From Carnegiea gigantea (Eukaryota > Streptophyta > Magnoliopsida > Caryophyllales > Cactaceae), in assembly GCA_029747015.1 (NCBI GenBank), contig JAKOGI010000368.1:169501-233500 (forward strand): a DNA stretch of 64,000 nucleotides, read 5' to 3'. Positions within the stretch are counted from its first letter, which is position 1. Each line of letters opens with the position of its first letter. The translations under genes and the position numbers were made by a program. Of this stretch, positions 63,366-64,000 are shown one piece after another. The notes beneath the pieces were generated by a model. The model was not told where the DNA came from, searched no databases, and worked only from the letters and a program-made list of their open reading frames with translations.

Positions 63366-64000
63366 GAGCATTTGCACTGGTGATCCATACTTTTGGATCA
63401 CAAGTAGGGGCTACACCCTACACATTATCCCACAATCTAACTTTTTCTCTCCCGTCTACATCTCATGGATCACCAACTTGGATCACCGAATAAAATATTT
63501 ATCATAGACAACTACCCCTAAACATATTTAATTAGTTTTACCTTTTTTTATTTGGCATTATTATTTATGTGAATAAGTTATAGAAAAATAATTCATATAT
63601 TTTCAAAAAAATTGAATAATTAAGCTATAATAGCGGAATTTTTTTATAAGTATAATTGAAAAAATTTAATATATGGAACACCACACATCAATATAATAAT
63701 TTTCACTAATAGAAGTAGTCCATCGTACAATAGTTTGACTATTGAAAAAAATTACAATAGCTTAACTAGAAAAAGCAATAAGAGTTTGACTTAAATTAAA
63801 TACAACACTTGAGTTCGAATAAAAAAAATATAGAAGTTTTGATTTAAAAAAATATAATAGAATAGTTCAACTAAAAAAATACATGACAAAATGTCATCAT
63901 GACCTACTTCTCTATCGATTCCATATTTCTTCAACCAACTCCATTTGAAGAGGAGCATGTATTTTGGGATCCGAACTGCTATTGTTCTGCTTAGGTAAGT
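63366..64000. mobile_element. Probable start of a PIF/Harbinger-type element, cut by the window end
   Basis: TTA then GAGCATTTGCACTGGTGATC resembles the TTA target duplication plus GAGCAT-type terminus of PIF/Harbinger elements. The following 100 bases repeat the GGATCAC motif. The other terminus is not in the window, so this rests on one end only. Confidence 0.4.

Overview
The window is nuclear DNA from a flowering plant, most likely a eudicot. The evidence is one intact spliced host gene (cytosolic 40S ribosomal protein S11/uS17, six exons, all introns GT-AG) in AT-rich DNA, plus plant-specific lineages of LTR retrotransposons, LINEs, hAT elements and a plant pararetrovirus. I cannot name the species. 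There are no rRNA or tRNA genes, no CRISPR and no bacterial-type operons.

Region 1 (about 790-29,870) is a three-layer nest of LTR retrotransposons. The outer layer is an Athila-like Ty3/gypsy element on the minus strand, in two pieces: gag-PR-RT-RNaseH at 26,060-29,870, and RNaseH tail-integrase-3' LTR at 790-5,219. Between the pieces lies a Tat-type Ty3/gypsy element on the plus strand (5,220-26,049; LTRs roughly 85% alike by eye). Inside that, just after its integrase, lies a SIRE/Maximus-type Ty1/copia element on the plus strand (9,846-20,210; LTRs about 94-95% alike by eye). LTR divergence fits the nesting order. All sense gag-pol genes are broken by stops, frameshifts or catalytic substitutions.

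The 3' part of the Tat element (20,216-25,607) is the most unusual stretch. It holds two antisense (minus-strand) genes, each preceded by a TATA box. One resembles the 'putative gypsy type transposon' domain family and shows GT-AG introns; the other is an intact, unrecognised 151-163-residue ORF. They are interleaved with two arrays of one 60-bp repeat whose units each contain two short hairpins. The copia element also carries an extra ORF downstream of RNase H (plant-transposon-protein type), with a host-like leader.

Region 2 (29,870-35,900) is AT-rich intergenic DNA with long TA tracts, a 117-bp tandem duplication and an odd family of irregular AGTGAG-phrase repeats. Region 3 (35,900-39,780) is the RPS11 gene; its 2.9-kb third intron carries two non-autonomous hAT-like insertions. 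Region 4 (39,780-45,500) is mostly non-coding, with tandem duplications, a GTGAACAATAG-phrase repeat block and a GRF zinc-finger pseudogene.

Region 5 (about 45,540-51,745, minus) is a decayed endogenous caulimovirid-type pararetrovirus with primer-binding site, coat zinc knuckle, movement-like, protease and RT remains, and a TATA/poly(A) region. Region 6 (53,640-59,300) holds two LINE fragments in opposite orientation, one interrupted by a hAT-like element. Region 7 (59,300-64,000) is AT-rich, with a 202-bp hAT MITE, a second locus of the AGTGAG repeat family and the start of a probable PIF/Harbinger element cut by the window edge.

All similarity statements are by eye from family knowledge; no search was run.
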